A DNA stretch of 64,000 bases, taken from Bowmanella denitrificans (GTDB taxonomy: Bacteria > Pseudomonadota > Gammaproteobacteria > Enterobacterales > Alteromonadaceae). The notes beneath the pieces were generated by a model. It had not been told where the DNA came from. It did no database searches and worked only from the letters and a program-made list of their open reading frames with translations. Below, piece by piece: positions 43,981 through 53,554 of the stretch (positions are counted from its first letter, which is position 1; every line of letters starts with the position of its first letter). The translations under genes and the position numbers were made by a program. Location of the stretch: contig NZ_BAAAEI010000023.1 of the NCBI RefSeq assembly GCF_039522935.1, positions 248,001 to 312,000 of the forward strand, given 5' to 3'.

Positions 43981-45498
43981 TTAATCGAATTCTGACGGGG
44001 GAGTTTTTAACTTTCCCATTGGACCTATGTATTGGCTTGCGATTACCACATTGTCGTAATACATATCAAAACGAGTTGAAGGTCGAGAAGTACCGCCAAA
44101 GTAAAAATTCATCCAGACTTTTTCTATTTTAAGGGCTTCGGTACTACGAAAATTTAACGAGGTGTTTTGGTAAACCCGAATACCATTGACCCAGGCAATA
44201 AGCTGTCCATCACTGACGCCAGGGGTATTTAGTTTGATGAATTGTTCAATGCAGTGCCATTTGCCAGGTTGCAATGTGGATGCTTGATGGCCCCAGGGTA
44301 TTGTGTATCCATATTTACGGTTGTCACTTACATCGTATAGGTAACTGCCAATAGGCACATGGTTGGCCAAGTGATTGGTATCAACCACTGAAGCAAAAAA
44401 GGTACCCCGAGCAGACCAGCCATTAAAGCCGTCGTTACGACGTCCTCCCCAGCCGGCTCGGTTATATGTACCACTGAAGCCTGGCAACTTTCCACCACCG
44501 CTAACAAACGCATTATCTTCAATATATAAATAATATCTGAGATATGCCTCTTCAGGTTCACTACCAAGGTGGCTGGCAAACTTGTATTCTGCATTGTGCG
44601 CAAGGTTTTTATTCGGGGTAAATCTGGCCAGAATCGCTCGTTGTTGAGACAAGGCTTTGTTTTCCACCGCATCGAGTTGAACATAATCAACTTCATCTTG
44701 ATAGCTCCAGGGCGTGGTCAACATTCCCAGCTTGTGTTGTATTAATGGCAATATCTCCAGTTTGTCAAACTGATCTGCATAAAATACTGCGGGATGAGAG
44801 CCTATTCCTTGATCTTGGTAAAAGCGTCTGGCAAAGCCATTTTCGATTGGCTCGTTCTGGTCTTGCGTATCAAACTGCACTGCAACAACAGAAGTGTCTC
44901 CATGTTGTCTTTGGGTAAGCTGTAAATTGAGTTGGGCTGCATCAGCCTTCTGCTCTAAAGGCACCTCCGGCGGTAAAACAAACCTGATTATGCCAATCTT
45001 CTCATTGCCGACTATGATGTGGTCCATTGTGCCAGTTGGTCTTCTTATTGAGGGGGCCACAAAGGTATCTAAATCAGCAGGGACAAAGAACTGCTTGTCT
45101 CCAAATCTAAGTTGCAACAATGGGCCTTGTGCAAATGACTTGTTCTTACTGACAATTTTGAACTCTCCTGTACCGGATGGGCTGAACAGAGCCAGAAGAA
45201 TTAGCCTTTGGGGTTTTAAGTTTTTAAGCTCAATGAACAAAGGGCGTGCACGATCTTGATCCCGGACCGTCATCGTCTCAGTTGAATTCGAGGCCTGTTG
45301 CTGCAACCAGGTGTGAAGATCCTGGCCTGGCCAACTGTTCAGCGCTGATTCGCTTGTAAATCGATATGTAGCTGACTCGTCAAAACTTAGAACGCTGGCT
45401 TGAGGTTGGTTTATGCAGAGCAATAGTAAAAAAGTCAGTATTCGTGCTAACGTGCTGAACCGGATCCTAATCTCACTGTTAGTTAAGTTCTGACCCAT
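43981..45498 (-). CDS. Secreted PL14-like polysaccharide lyase
   Basis: The 505-residue protein has a signal peptide (about 14-35, LARILTFLLLLCINQPQAS). Its N-terminal 150 residues are of unknown fold. The C-terminal jelly-roll (about 195-495) resembles PL14/alginate-lyase-like enzymes. It includes GGGKLPGFSGT (about 326-336), GWGGRRNDGFNGWSARG (about 341-357), KLNTPGVSDGQLIAWVNGIR (about 423-442) and FYFGGTSRPSTRFDMYYDNV. The same KLPG/NTPG/SDG pattern occurs in the giant kelch protein at 30-34 kb, so the two share a catalytic-domain family. It probably depolymerises the locus polysaccharide in the periplasm or outside. Convergent with the dehydrogenase gene (1 bp apart) and divergent from the next lyase (19 bp). 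Confidence 0.8.
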   Translation of the reverse strand: MGQNLTNSEIRIRFSTLARILTFLLLLCINQPQASVLSFDESATYRFTSESALNSWPGQDLHTWLQQQASNSTETMTVRDQDRARPLFIELKNLKPQRLILLALFSPSGTGEFKIVSKNKSFAQGPLLQLRFGDKQFFVPADLDTFVAPSIRRPTGTMDHIIVGNEKIGIIRFVLPPEVPLEQKADAAQLNLQLTQRQHGDTSVVAVQFDTQDQNEPIENGFARRFYQDQGIGSHPAVFYADQFDKLEILPLIQHKLGMLTTPWSYQDEVDYVQLDAVENKALSQQRAILARFTPNKNLAHNAEYKFASHLGSEPEEAYLRYYLYIEDNAFVSGGGKLPGFSGTYNRAGWGGRRNDGFNGWSARGTFFASVVDTNHLANHVPIGSYLYDVSDNRKYGYTIPWGHQASTLQPGKWHCIEQFIKLNTPGVSDGQLIAWVNGIRVYQNTSLNFRSTEALKIEKVWMNFYFGGTSRPSTRFDMYYDNVVIASQYIGPMGKLKTPPSEFD

Positions 45499-45517
45499 TA
45501 ACTGAACCTGTACTCAA

Positions 45518-47776
45518 ATGTTTCGAAATAAAAAAAGTCAATTTGTAGCTTGGTGTCTAGCTACCCTGTTTACTGTCTGTTCAGTGTTATTGGTTATTCA
45601 TTCGATTCCCCAACAATGGAGTAATGCTGAAACCAGAGTATCAGCGCAAGAGATGAAAATAAACCTGTTGGACACAGCCCCCCGAATCATCTGGCAGGAC
45701 AACGCGTCAATTACACGTAGGGAATACCGGGACTATTTCGGCCATGAAGCGGACTACTGTGTGAAAATTGACATGGCATCTCAGTTAGCATGCATCTCAT
45801 TGCAACCCACTGCGTCCAATATCCAGTCAGCTTGTCTGCTGGCCAAACAGATAGAAACGACTCCGCCCAAGGTGTCAGGTGGAGTACACGACGCCTGGCT
45901 GCTGGCAATGCTTTACGACCAGTTGAAAGCGACTCCAAACTATTGTGACTCATTACTGGGGGTGAAGCACACTCTTCTTGCGTCACTTTCACAGTACATT
46001 CGATTACTGGAGCAGGATGGGGCTTCGTTATGGCATAGCCGACTTACACTGGCAAGCCACGCCTTTCTGATAGCGGTGGCAACAGGTGAGCCCAATATGC
46101 CGTTGCACAATGCAGCCCTTAAGCACTTTAACGAGGCTTTAGCTGCGATGGAAATGACTGAAGGGTGGCCAAACGGGTTTAGTTACTGGATCAACAATCG
46201 TGCCCTGATTTTTTTTATGGCCGCCGCCGCCTATATAAATGGTACGGATGCGCCCAGGAAATCTGAGGTCCTGGCTTTGCTGGAGCGCATCGGATTGTGG
46301 CAAATTTATATGACCCGGCCAGATCACCGGATTGCAGCAATCGGTGATGAAGGTCCACGCACTGATCTCAAAGACGAATCATCAAAGGTCATTGATTTAC
46401 TGGCAAAACTCACGAAAAACATGGTATTTGTTGATTACAGTAAATACCTGCGCAATCTTCACGGTGCCCAGTCTTACTATAGAGGTCACAGATGGTTGTT
46501 CCCCCTAGTCTACGACGCAAGTTTGTACGAGTCTTCTGAAACACCATCAGATTTATCGTTTCTGAATGGAGTACTGCCGCACACGGAAGTGTTTGGGAGA
46601 GGATACTATAATCAGGTTGTGATGCGCTCCGGATGGTCCGCGGATTCCCTTTTTTTGCAGATACGTGGCGGCGGATTGTTTAGCCATCATCAACATTATG
46701 ATGCAGGACATTTCACGCTTTTTAATCGGAATCCTGTTGCACTTGATGGGGCGGTATATACCAATAACTACTATAAAGATAGCAGACTGAACTATTCCAT
46801 TCGCAGTGTGGCGAAAAACACTATTTTATTACCTCTGGCTGGTGAAACTGTTCGTCCAAATCGCTTCTTCACTGAGAACGTCAATTTGGGTGGTCAGAAT
46901 ATCCTTTTTCCGACAGGTAGTGCTATTCGCTCGGTCTCACATTGGCACAACCTTTCAGAGAAGAAGCCCGCCCTGTTGGGCGCAAAATTAAAGCGGATGC
47001 GCGCACAGGATAGCCATTTTTCAGTAGCCGAGTTTGACCTTGCCCAATCCTACAACCGACCTGATATGCGTAAAGTCGTCGTCCTGACCAGAATGGCTAT
47101 CTTATTGCCAACAGAGAAGGTTGTTGTAATTCATGATCAGGCTAGTGGTTTGTTAGAGGGAATTGTTCCGAAGTTTATACTGCATACCAGCGCGAAACCG
47201 TTGCTTTCAGAGCCGAAAGTACTGAGTGGAAATCAGCAGCATGGCATTTCTACCTTTGTCCATGGTGCAACCATTGAATTTGACAATCAGAAATGGAAGC
47301 TGCGCCATCTAACCTCTGAGTTCATCAGTGGAACAGTGTTTTCTGGTCAGCATTATCGCTACTCGGTGGCAAATTATGTTTCACCAGATAACTTGAGATT
47401 TGATAACCAGAGTGATGGAGCTCAAATTAAATCATGGTTTGATAATCCTAGCTATCGCCTCGAGATGAATATCAAGTTTGACCAAGCAGGGCAGTTTAAC
47501 CATATGGTGATGTTCGATCTGCGTGACGGTAACGAGGAGTTTGAGCAATACAATACGTCTGATGGGCAGAAACTGGTAAATTTGAAAAATCATGTGTTGA
47601 TATTTAGTGGCAAGAGAGACGTTGTTCAGTTGCCAGCAGCATACCAAGGAAAGTCCATTTTGGTGGTCGCTGATGAGGAGGTGGATGCTATTACAGTGAA
47701 TATTGAAGATAAAAAGAAAAACTTCCCCCTGATTAACGGAATAGGTTATTTTCAACTGCCAATTGAGCAAGACTAA
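45518..47776 (+). CDS. Heparinase II/III-like polysaccharide lyase
   Basis: The 752-residue protein has an N-terminal signal anchor (MFRNKKSQFVAWCLATLFTV and following hydrophobic residues, about 10-29). An alpha/alpha-toroid-like region occupies about 90-300 (GWPNGFSYWINNRALIFFMA). The heparinase II/III beta domain follows from about 365, with RSGWSADSLFLQIRGGG (about 369-385) and HHQHYDAGHFTLFNRNPVAL (about 390-409), containing the His/Tyr catalytic set. It probably cleaves uronate-containing polysaccharide by beta-elimination, fitting the ManNAcA predicted from WecC. Only 19 bp separate its ATG from that of the divergent PL14-like gene. Confidence 0.85.
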   Translation: MFRNKKSQFVAWCLATLFTVCSVLLVIHSIPQQWSNAETRVSAQEMKINLLDTAPRIIWQDNASITRREYRDYFGHEADYCVKIDMASQLACISLQPTASNIQSACLLAKQIETTPPKVSGGVHDAWLLAMLYDQLKATPNYCDSLLGVKHTLLASLSQYIRLLEQDGASLWHSRLTLASHAFLIAVATGEPNMPLHNAALKHFNEALAAMEMTEGWPNGFSYWINNRALIFFMAAAAYINGTDAPRKSEVLALLERIGLWQIYMTRPDHRIAAIGDEGPRTDLKDESSKVIDLLAKLTKNMVFVDYSKYLRNLHGAQSYYRGHRWLFPLVYDASLYESSETPSDLSFLNGVLPHTEVFGRGYYNQVVMRSGWSADSLFLQIRGGGLFSHHQHYDAGHFTLFNRNPVALDGAVYTNNYYKDSRLNYSIRSVAKNTILLPLAGETVRPNRFFTENVNLGGQNILFPTGSAIRSVSHWHNLSEKKPALLGAKLKRMRAQDSHFSVAEFDLAQSYNRPDMRKVVVLTRMAILLPTEKVVVIHDQASGLLEGIVPKFILHTSAKPLLSEPKVLSGNQQHGISTFVHGATIEFDNQKWKLRHLTSEFISGTVFSGQHYRYSVANYVSPDNLRFDNQSDGAQIKSWFDNPSYRLEMNIKFDQAGQFNHMVMFDLRDGNEEFEQYNTSDGQKLVNLKNHVLIFSGKRDVVQLPAAYQGKSILVVADEEVDAITVNIEDKKKNFPLINGIGYFQLPIEQD

Positions 47777-47881
47777 AGAAGACCAACTTTGGGAGATTGT
47801 ATTGGCTTATCAGGGCATTTCCTTTACTCTATCTTTTACAATAGCTTGTTCCGAACAACAATAACTATATCGAGATTAAAC

Positions 47882-48670
47882 GTGTTACAAGGGCATTTTA
47901 TACAAGCCAGATCTGGACAACTGTTCGTTACCCAATTTGGTCAGGCTTCCGTGGACAACAGGATCTTGTTTCTTCCATCTTTGTTTGAAGAGATGAATCT
48001 TTCCCGTGCTATCGTAGCAAAACAAGCTCAATACTTGGCGCTGTATGGATACGCTGTATATTGCCTGGACTATTTCGGTACAGGTGACAGCGAAGGCGAT
48101 TTGGCTGAGACTAATGCGGAAACTATGATCAAGGATGTTTGTGATACTGTGGGTTGGCTTGCTGACAATGGCGCCCGGCAAATTTCGCTTTGGGGATTGA
48201 GAATGGGAGGGATGATCGGTTTAGCGGGCTGCCAGGACGTTAAAGCGATTTTGCCTGTCAGCAAGATTGTCTTGTGGAAACCCGTTACTAACGCCAGACA
48301 ATTTATGACGCAATTTTTACGTCTCAAGCAAGCCAGCATGATGATGCAAGGTGCCCCTAAGAGGGATTGGCGTCAGGAAATATTGAATGGTGAACTGGTT
48401 GAGGTGGCTGGATACCCGCTAACTGCTACGCTGTTATCATCAATTGATTCCATGGTATTTCCTTTAACCAATCAATCTTTGCCAAAAGTAGTCTGGATGG
48501 AAGTGGCAAGTACTTCTATTTTGCCTGCGATATCCCTTGCCACATCAGACTGGAATCAGGACAAATTGGTATTGCGACATTTTCCGGGTACAGCATTCTG
48601 GCAGGTCCCTGAATTGTTCCAACAGGCTCATCTTCACCAGCCCATGCTTGCATTGCTGGAGGAACCATAA
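47882..48670 (+). CDS. Exosortase A system-associated hydrolase 2 (alpha/beta-hydrolase fold)
   Basis: From the GTG at 47882 the protein has 262 residues and begins MLQGHFIQARSGQLFVTQFG, the expected start of this family. The longer frame from TTG at 47789 would add 31 residues with no family match. Landmarks are LFLPSLFEEMNLSR (about 28-41), YCLDYFGTGDSEGDL (about 61-75) and the nucleophile elbow SLWGLRMGGMIGL (about 104-116). In that elbow, Arg replaces the usual Ser, so hydrolase activity is doubtful. It overlaps hydrolase 1 by one base (TAATG), and the two are expected to work as a pair in XrtA loci. Confidence 0.88.
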   Translation: MLQGHFIQARSGQLFVTQFGQASVDNRILFLPSLFEEMNLSRAIVAKQAQYLALYGYAVYCLDYFGTGDSEGDLAETNAETMIKDVCDTVGWLADNGARQISLWGLRMGGMIGLAGCQDVKAILPVSKIVLWKPVTNARQFMTQFLRLKQASMMMQGAPKRDWRQEILNGELVEVAGYPLTATLLSSIDSMVFPLTNQSLPKVVWMEVASTSILPAISLATSDWNQDKLVLRHFPGTAFWQVPELFQQAHLHQPMLALLEEP

Positions 48671-49518
48671 TGCAGGAATCTGCGGTCGTTTTTCCAGTAG
48701 GACAAACAGAGTTAATAGGCGTATTGAATAAACCTATGGCCCTCAAAAGTGTTGCTGTACTGATTATTGTGGGGGGGCCTCAATATAGGGGGGGCAGTCA
48801 CAGGCAGTTTGTTCAACTAGCAAGGGCATTGGGAGACGCAGGGATATGTTCTCTGCGTTTTGATTACAGTGGCATGGGGGACAGTTTTGGGCATAAAAAG
48901 GCATTTGACAGTATCAACGAAGATATTGCCGCTGCCTGTGACTGTTTGCGTCAAAAATCGGGGGTGGATCAGGTCGTCATCTGGGGTCTTTGTGACGCCG
49001 CTTCGGCTGCGCTGATGTACGCGTCAACTGACCCCAGTGTGGTAGGAATGGTGCTGCTCAATCCTTGGTTGCGCACTGGTACAACAACCGGCAAGACAAT
49101 GCTTAAGTATTATTATGTGCAACGGGTGTTATCCAAAGACTTCTGGCGCAAACTGGTGATGGGTAAGGTAAAGCTTACAAAGAGTATCAATGAAGCTAAA
49201 CAGTTCGCCCAGGATAGTTTGAAAAATACTGAACAATCCGAAACAGATTACCAGCATCGTATGCTGGTTGGCGCGAAAAAGTATAATGGCAAAGTTTGCT
49301 TAATTATCAGTGGAAAAGACCTCACCGCTCAGGAATTTATGCAGCAGGCAAACTCTGACAAGGAATGGAAACGTTTTGTCACAGCTAAATGCCAGGTACA
49401 CAAGTTGGCAGAGGCTGATCATACTTTCTCTTCTGCACAGTCAAAAAAGCAAGTAGAACAGCTCACAGTTGATTTTATCAACCTTGTTGCATTACAAAGA
49501 CAATGCTCACCGATGTAA
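48670..49518 (+). CDS. Exosortase A system-associated hydrolase 1 (alpha/beta-hydrolase fold)
   Basis: The 282-residue alpha/beta hydrolase begins with ESAVVFPVGQTELIGVLNKP and contains IIVGGPQYRGGSHRQFVQLA (about 33-52), SLRFDYSGMGDSFG (about 61-75) and an elbow IWGLCDAASAALMY (about 104-117). This matches the hydrolase 1 family of exosortase A loci; the Cys in GLCDAAS occupies the nucleophile position. A late Asp (GKDLTAQEF) and His (LAEADHTFSS, about 252-261) complete a possible Cys-Asp-His triad. Substrate is unknown. It follows hydrolase 2 with a one-base overlap and lies 33 bp before the MBOAT gene. Confidence 0.9.
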   Translation: MQESAVVFPVGQTELIGVLNKPMALKSVAVLIIVGGPQYRGGSHRQFVQLARALGDAGICSLRFDYSGMGDSFGHKKAFDSINEDIAAACDCLRQKSGVDQVVIWGLCDAASAALMYASTDPSVVGMVLLNPWLRTGTTTGKTMLKYYYVQRVLSKDFWRKLVMGKVKLTKSINEAKQFAQDSLKNTEQSETDYQHRMLVGAKKYNGKVCLIISGKDLTAQEFMQQANSDKEWKRFVTAKCQVHKLAEADHTFSSAQSKKQVEQLTVDFINLVALQRQCSPM

Positions 49519-49551
49519 ATCGTAAGGTCGTGCGAAACAAGGAATCGAACC

Positions 49552-51117
49552 GTGCTGTTTAATTCATTTGAATTCATTTTTGTTTTTTTACCCCTTACTC
49601 TATGCGCTTATATTTATTGTGCTCGTCGTTGGGGAAATGAAGCTGCTATTGGTATTCTGGTATTGGCTTCACTGTTTTTTTACAGTTACTGGAATCCAGC
49701 CTATCTGCCACTGTTGCTTTTTTCCATGTTGTTCAATTTTTTTGTTGGTCGATATTTGGGGGTTAATAAAAATAAGGTCGTTTTAACTTTAGGTGTTATA
49801 ACTAACTTAGGGGTTCTGGGATACTACAAATATGCGGGCTTTTTCATGGCTAACATGAATGCCGTTTTCAACAATCAATGGGATCTTGGATTAATCATAT
49901 TGCCACTGGCAATTTCATTCTTCACCTTTCAGCAGATTGCATACTTAGTTGACTCTTATCAAGGCATAACCAAAGAATACAGCTTTCTACATTATTCATT
50001 ATTTGTCTCCTTTTTCCCTCAACTCATTGCTGGCCCTATTGTTCATCATAAAGAGATGTTACCTCAGTTTGAGAGTTCAAAACCTTATCAAATAGATGTC
50101 AATAATCTGATTGTTGGACTGTCTATTTTCTCAATAGGGCTTTTCAAAAAAACAGTCTTAGCAGATGGTATTGCAGTATACGCTAATCCAGTCTTTAGCG
50201 CTGCAGACACAGGTCAAATGCTGGACTTCTTTTATGCTTGGAGCGGAGTGCTTGCATACACGCTGCAGTTATATTTTGATTTCAGTGGTTATTCTGATAT
50301 GGCCATTGGACTGGCTAGGATATTTGGTATTGTGTTGCCGCTGAACTTCTATTCTCCTTATAAAGCCTGCAATATTTCTGAGTTCTGGCGACGTTGGCAT
50401 ATGACCTTGTCCCGCTTTCTTAGGGATTATGTGTATATTCCTATGGGGGGAAATCGTAAGGGACCTGGCAGACGCTATGTAAATCTGGTAACAACTATGT
50501 TGCTTGGCGGGCTTTGGCATGGGGCTGGGTGGAACTTTGTTATATGGGGTGCATTACATGGCGCCTATCTGACCATTCATCAGTTATGGGTTAGTTTCCT
50601 TACCCTGATGGGTTTTAAATGCAGCCAGACTGTGCCTTATAAGGTGTTTTTCTGGTTGGTGACCTTTGTGGCAGTGGTGGTTGGCTGGGTATTTTTTCGG
50701 GCAACGACCCTAGAAGGGGCGCTTCGTCTGGTGGAGGCGATGGTCGGTTTACAAGGGATAAGCCTTCCAAATGCATTATACGCTCGTATGGGAGAGTTTG
50801 GCTCAACCTTGCAGTTGTTGGGTATTGAGTCAAATGCTCGTGGTGGGGTTGATTTTGTACTAGTTTGGTTGTGGATCGCCGCTCTGCTACCCGTGGTATT
50901 AATGCTGCCTAATACTCAAGATTTGTTTAGTAGGGTGAAAGGGTCATTGTCCAACTTAGACCATGAACGCAAGGATGCCCTCTGGCCTTTGTTCAAATTG
51001 ACCGGCCAGTTGGTCTGGAAAGAATCCCGCTTATGGGCATGCCTGTGTGCTGTTGCTTTAGGATTGGGCTTGCTGACTCTCACACAAGTCAGCGAATTCT
51101 TGTATTTTCAGTTTTAA
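49552..51117 (+). CDS. MBOAT family membrane O-acyltransferase (AlgI/DltB-like)
   Basis: The 521-residue polytopic protein has about eleven helices. The conserved MBOAT core is NISEFWRRWHMTLSRFLRDY (about 280-299), then YIPMGGNRKGPG, and LLGGLWHGAGWNFVIWGALHG (about 323-343, containing the invariant catalytic His). Family members pass acyl groups from a cytoplasmic carrier across the membrane to secreted polysaccharide, as in alginate acetylation (AlgI) or D-alanylation of teichoic acids (DltB). The start is GTG at 49552, with AAGGA about 9 bases upstream. The SGNH-like partner gene follows 9 bp later. Confidence 0.93.
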   Translation: MLFNSFEFIFVFLPLTLCAYIYCARRWGNEAAIGILVLASLFFYSYWNPAYLPLLLFSMLFNFFVGRYLGVNKNKVVLTLGVITNLGVLGYYKYAGFFMANMNAVFNNQWDLGLIILPLAISFFTFQQIAYLVDSYQGITKEYSFLHYSLFVSFFPQLIAGPIVHHKEMLPQFESSKPYQIDVNNLIVGLSIFSIGLFKKTVLADGIAVYANPVFSAADTGQMLDFFYAWSGVLAYTLQLYFDFSGYSDMAIGLARIFGIVLPLNFYSPYKACNISEFWRRWHMTLSRFLRDYVYIPMGGNRKGPGRRYVNLVTTMLLGGLWHGAGWNFVIWGALHGAYLTIHQLWVSFLTLMGFKCSQTVPYKVFFWLVTFVAVVVGWVFFRATTLEGALRLVEAMVGLQGISLPNALYARMGEFGSTLQLLGIESNARGGVDFVLVWLWIAALLPVVLMLPNTQDLFSRVKGSLSNLDHERKDALWPLFKLTGQLVWKESRLWACLCAVALGLGLLTLTQVSEFLYFQF

Positions 51118-51126
51118 GGGGGAAAG

Positions 51127-52305
51127 GTGAAATATTTAACATTTTTCATCAGCACCTTGACGCTATTGCTTGCTTGCGTGGCTTTATTCAATTGGTTTGT
51201 CGATCCATATGGCATGTACTGGTCCCCAGTTGTAGATGGTGTAAATGCCCGTAAAACAGAAGCTTTTGAGCGGGTACATGTATCAAAACCCTATCGAGTT
51301 TCTCAGGTCAGACCACAGGTGTTATTAGTTGGTAACTCACGGATCGAAATGGGGCTAAAGGCTGAATCTTCACTTTTTAATGGAAAGCGAGTGTTCAATT
51401 TAGGTATGCCTGGTATTGGCCTAGAGCGACAATTTGGAGAAGCCCTTAAACAAATCGAAGAAAATACCCAGCTGGAATCGATTATTTTTAGTCTGGATTA
51501 TCTGGATTTTTTATACACCCGAGAGGATTTTGAGAGGCCGGGGCAGGAATTTATTTGGCAAAACTTGCTGCAACCCAGGGGGATGCAGCAACGTGCAAGA
51601 GATGTAAGCAGTCTGTTGCTCTCTCTTGATACACTGTTTAGCAGCATTAAAACCATGGCTAAGCAACATGTGACTAGCAGTCATATCAGTGCTTATGGCA
51701 GCCATTATGCGGACTCATATATAAACATTATGCAATCCGAAGGGATTAAGCCTTTGTTCAGTCAGAAACTTAAGCAGATTGCACAAAGCTTGCAAAGCAA
51801 AAGATATGTGTCACATCTCGGCCAGGTGGAAAAGAATCCCGGTCTGAAAATGTTTGCTACCTTTCTCGAGAAAACCCGCCTGGCAGATATAGAAGTCACT
51901 TTCTTTATTAGTCCCTACCACTACACCTACTTGCACATGCTCAACAAGCACAATCATTGGCAGAGTTTTTTGCAATGGAAAATGGCACTGGTCTCAACAA
52001 TCGAGCCCTATAAAGATGGTCATGCCAGCCTTTGGGATTTCAGTGGTTTCAGTTCATATACAATGGAACCGGTGGATTTTACCCAGCCTCGGAAACTGAT
52101 GAAATGGTATTGGGAGCCAGCCCATTACCGCAGTGAATTGGGAGAGGTGATGCTGAAAGCACTAACTAAGTCAACGAGCTCAAGCGACTTTGCCCGGAAA
52201 ATGGAGCAAAGTACGGTGCGAGATATTATTATCTTGGACCAAAAAGCACTATTGCAATCTGCCGCCGCCTGGCAAGCATTCAGCACGCAAATCGACGGTG
52301 ACTAA
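51127..52305 (+). CDS. Membrane-anchored SGNH-like protein, probable MBOAT partner (AlgJ/DltD-like)
   Basis: The 392-residue protein has an N-terminal signal anchor (about 4-22), followed by WFVDPYGMY. Block I of SGNH folds appears as VLLVGNSRIEMGL (about 70-82), with Ser as candidate nucleophile. NLGMPGIGLERQFG (about 93-106) and a C-terminal EPAHYRSELGEVML (about 338-351) supply the candidate His. This pattern occurs in uncharacterised proteins encoded next to MBOAT enzymes, where the SGNH protein completes acyl transfer in the periplasm. The GTG start at 51127 follows a GGGGGAA ribosome site. The gene ends 7 bp before the stop of the convergent decarboxylase gene. Confidence 0.75.
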   Translation: MKYLTFFISTLTLLLACVALFNWFVDPYGMYWSPVVDGVNARKTEAFERVHVSKPYRVSQVRPQVLLVGNSRIEMGLKAESSLFNGKRVFNLGMPGIGLERQFGEALKQIEENTQLESIIFSLDYLDFLYTREDFERPGQEFIWQNLLQPRGMQQRARDVSSLLLSLDTLFSSIKTMAKQHVTSSHISAYGSHYADSYINIMQSEGIKPLFSQKLKQIAQSLQSKRYVSHLGQVEKNPGLKMFATFLEKTRLADIEVTFFISPYHYTYLHMLNKHNHWQSFLQWKMALVSTIEPYKDGHASLWDFSGFSSYTMEPVDFTQPRKLMKWYWEPAHYRSELGEVMLKALTKSTSSSDFARKMEQSTVRDIIILDQKALLQSAAAWQAFSTQIDGD

Positions 52306-52312
52306 TTCAAAC

Positions 52313-53554
52313 TTACAGCAGGATTTCACTCACATGTGGATGTCCCAGAAAATCCTGTGGGCTGGCAGTAGGACCATAGGCACCAGATTGAAAGACAACC
52401 AGCCAATCCCCTTCTTGGGGGTCTCTAAGGTGCACTTTATCTGCCAGTGTATCGAGGGGCGTACATAGAGGGCCGACGGCCATGACTTGTTTTACTTGTA
52501 GGCGGTCGTTCATCTTGTTGCCGATTGCAACCGGATAATTTTTGCGGATTACTTGACCAAAGTTACCTGAATTAGATAGATGATGATGTAATCCGCCATT
52601 GGTTATCAAATATGTTTGTCCGCGAGACTCCTTGATATCGGTAATTTGGCAGGCATAGACGCCAGCTTCTGCAACCAGATAACGGCCCAATTCGATGATT
52701 AATTCCAATTTTGCCAGCTCAGGATATTGACTTAGTAACCGGGTCAGATTTTCACCAATAGGTGCTAGATCCAAGCGTCTCTCACCTGGGAAGTAGGGAA
52801 TACCAAAGCCACCACCAATATTTATGGTGCTGGTTGTGGCTGGAGTTGCGCTGACCAATTTTTGTGCCAGGGCAAAGGTATTATTGTGAGCATCAATGAT
52901 GGCATCTTGCTTAAGATTTTGTGACCCCCAAAAAATATGAAATCCTCGAAACTGGAAATCGTCGTAGTTTAACTCAGGTAACATTTGCAACAGATGTTCC
53001 TCGTCTATGCCAAACTGTTTAGGCCCACCACCCATTTTCATTCCTGATGCCTTAAGTTCAAAGGCCGGGTTGACACGAAAAGCGATGATGGGTTTGCGCC
53101 CGATTTCTTTGCCGTATTGTAATGCACGAGCCATTTCGCGCTCTGACTCGACATGCAGGGTTACGCCAGCAACAATGGCGGCGCGCAGTTCGTTTTCTTG
53201 CTTGCTCGGACCGGCAAAGCTTATGTCTTGAGCTGGCATGCCTGATTGTAAGGCCAGCAGCATTTCTTTTTGTGACGCGACATCAAAACCTTCAACCCAG
53301 TTTCGCATGGTATGAATTAAGGCCGGATAAGGGTTGGCTTTGATGGCGTAGTGCAATTTAATCTGGGCAGGTATGGCGGCGTGGACTTTTTCGATTTGCG
53401 CTTTTACAACCTGTTGGTCGTAGGCATAAAAAACGCGTTTCCCGAGCATGTCAGCAATCTCATTCAGGGTGAATCCGCCGAGTAGTAGTTGTCCATCGCG
53501 CGTGGCAAACTGAACCATTGGGGCATGAACGGGTATACTCTTATTCATTGCCAT
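52313..53554 (-). CDS. PLP-dependent decarboxylase, exosortase A system-associated
   Basis: The 413-residue protein belongs to the alanine-racemase-fold (fold III) ornithine/diaminopimelate/arginine decarboxylase class. The PLP-binding Lys72 is in LHYAIKANPYPAL (68-80). Other landmarks are GFDVASQKEM (about 89-98), SFAGPSKQENEL (about 112-123), GGGFGIPYF (about 248-256) and GPLCTPLDTLADKV (about 364-377), with the Cys that reaches the other subunit's active site. It matches the subfamily restricted to XrtA loci. Substrate is unknown; a DAP- or amino-acid-derived amine is the natural guess. Its start overlaps the 3' end of the ligase gene by 14 bp, so the two are coupled. Confidence 0.92.
   Translation of the reverse strand: MAMNKSIPVHAPMVQFATRDGQLLLGGFTLNEIADMLGKRVFYAYDQQVVKAQIEKVHAAIPAQIKLHYAIKANPYPALIHTMRNWVEGFDVASQKEMLLALQSGMPAQDISFAGPSKQENELRAAIVAGVTLHVESEREMARALQYGKEIGRKPIIAFRVNPAFELKASGMKMGGGPKQFGIDEEHLLQMLPELNYDDFQFRGFHIFWGSQNLKQDAIIDAHNNTFALAQKLVSATPATTSTINIGGGFGIPYFPGERRLDLAPIGENLTRLLSQYPELAKLELIIELGRYLVAEAGVYACQITDIKESRGQTYLITNGGLHHHLSNSGNFGQVIRKNYPVAIGNKMNDRLQVKQVMAVGPLCTPLDTLADKVHLRDPQEGDWLVVFQSGAYGPTASPQDFLGHPHVSEILL

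Noticed and set aside
47789..47881. N-terminal extension of hydrolase 2 from a TTG codon
   Set aside because: The family start matches the GTG at 47882, and the extra residues look like untranslated sequence.
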